Shown here piece by piece: positions 63,799 to 64,000 of a stretch of 64,000 nt of DNA; position 1 is the first letter of the stretch; every line of letters begins with the position of its first letter. The notes beneath the pieces are model-generated. The model had not been told where the DNA came from and did no database searches. It worked only from the letters and a program-made list of their open reading frames with translations. The position numbers and the translations under genes were made by a program. The stretch is taken from contig NZ_VFEU01000010.1 in NCBI RefSeq assembly GCF_007858255.1, positions 1-64,000 on the forward strand, written 5' to 3'. Source of the DNA: Pseudomonas rhodesiae. GTDB lineage: Bacteria; Pseudomonadota; Gammaproteobacteria; Pseudomonadales; Pseudomonadaceae.

Positions 63799-64000
63799 AA
63801 CCTCGCCATGGCCTGCACCACTACACCGAGGATGCGACACGCCTCGGTGAACAGCTGTTTAGGGTACGTGGGGTTGAGCGGCACCAGGTAGAGCTGGCCG
63901 CTCTCCTCCCGTAACTGGCGGAAGGTCGCGTGAGGGTTGTCGGCCCATTGCGCGACCACCAGTTTACCGGGGCCGGCACTGACGGCCGGGTCTACCAGGA
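63795..64000 (-). CDS. C-terminal end of an S24/LexA-like regulator, cut by the window edge
   Basis: The last 67 codons of a minus-strand gene read DPAVSAGPGKLVVAQWADN, then PHATFRQLREESGQLYLVPL and NPTYPKQLFTEACRILGVVV. The pattern (DPAVxxGxLVVA, then xTFRQL, then LxPLNPxYP) is that of the S24/LexA self-cleaving domain, usually joined to an N-terminal XRE helix-turn-helix. At the position of the LexA catalytic Lys (VTVKRL) this protein has Arg (ATFRQL), so self-cleavage is doubtful. The stop codon overlaps the liuD stop region by three bases. The N-terminus lies beyond the window. Confidence 0.7.
   Translation of the reverse strand, partial: LVDPAVSAGPGKLVVAQWADNPHATFRQLREESGQLYLVPLNPTYPKQLFTEACRILGVVVQAMARF

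Noticed and set aside
1..64000. tRNA, rRNA, insertion sequences and phage genes
   Set aside because: I looked for cloverleaf-type sequences, rRNA segments, transposase motifs and prophage modules and saw none. The single S24-like gene fragment at the right edge is not enough to call a prophage.

Overview
The window looks like chromosomal DNA from a Pseudomonas of the fluorescens group. The evidence is the GC-rich coding with GC-rich third positions, the GTGGGAGGGGGCTTGCCCCCGAT-type REP palindromes scattered between genes, the liu leucine-degradation genes, the TamAB, Mrp and EmrAB gene orders, and a CrcY-type small RNA beside an HMG-CoA lyase gene. No rRNA, tRNA, transposase, prophage module or CRISPR array was seen.

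Left to right. (1) 1-7.2 kb: a partial gene that appears frameshifted, a PsrA-like TetR regulator, and a divergent four-gene ABC/TolC-type export operon (ATPase, FtsX-like permease, outer-membrane factor, HlyD-type adaptor). The 3' end of the adaptor gene, together with a REPIN, is repeated in tandem three times with a 460-bp period. (2) 7.2-17.5 kb, all on the minus strand: a tightly coupled organosulfur-type operon. It encodes an SfnB-like flavin oxidoreductase, a free-standing acyl-CoA-dehydrogenase C-terminal domain, an NtaA/SnaA-type FMN monooxygenase, a degenerate ANL (acyl-CoA synthetase) relative, a complete branched-chain-amino-acid-type ABC importer and an FAD/NAD(P) protein. (3) 17.6-19.2 kb: an XRE-cupin regulator divergent from an EamA transporter. 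(4) 19.3-25.4 kb: the six-gene Mrp (Sha/Pha) cation/proton antiporter operon. (5) 25.4-33.2 kb: a secreted M64-like metalloprotease, then cysS, glnS, ppiB and lpxH. (6) 33.2-38.0 kb: an EmrAB multidrug efflux operon with its own outer-membrane lipoprotein and a MarR repressor, preceded by two matching palindromic operators. (7) 38.2-46.8 kb: tamB and tamA, a GNAT acetyltransferase, xthA and a PstS-like/OmpA fusion protein. (8) 46.9-49.2 kb: an acyl-CoA dehydrogenase divergent from a LysR regulator. (9) 49.3-63.8 kb: a leucine/isovalerate catabolic locus split in two. liuR-liuE lie on the left and liuABCD plus a divergent acyl-CoA synthetase on the right; crcY and a giant LRR-NEL E3-ubiquitin-ligase-like gene lie between them. 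(10) The right edge cuts an S24/LexA-like gene.

The most coherent story is regulatory. Three ACGT-N2-ACGT palindromes, one before liuR-liuE and two before the acyl-CoA synthetase/liuABCD divergon, make LiuR the likely common controller. Between the two halves sits a sigma54-driven RNA with six clusters of AAnAAnAA (Hfq/Crc) motifs. The liuA leader itself carries a perfect AACAACAA motif just upstream of its ribosome binding site, so the locus may encode both a Crc/Hfq target and the RNA that relieves Crc/Hfq repression.
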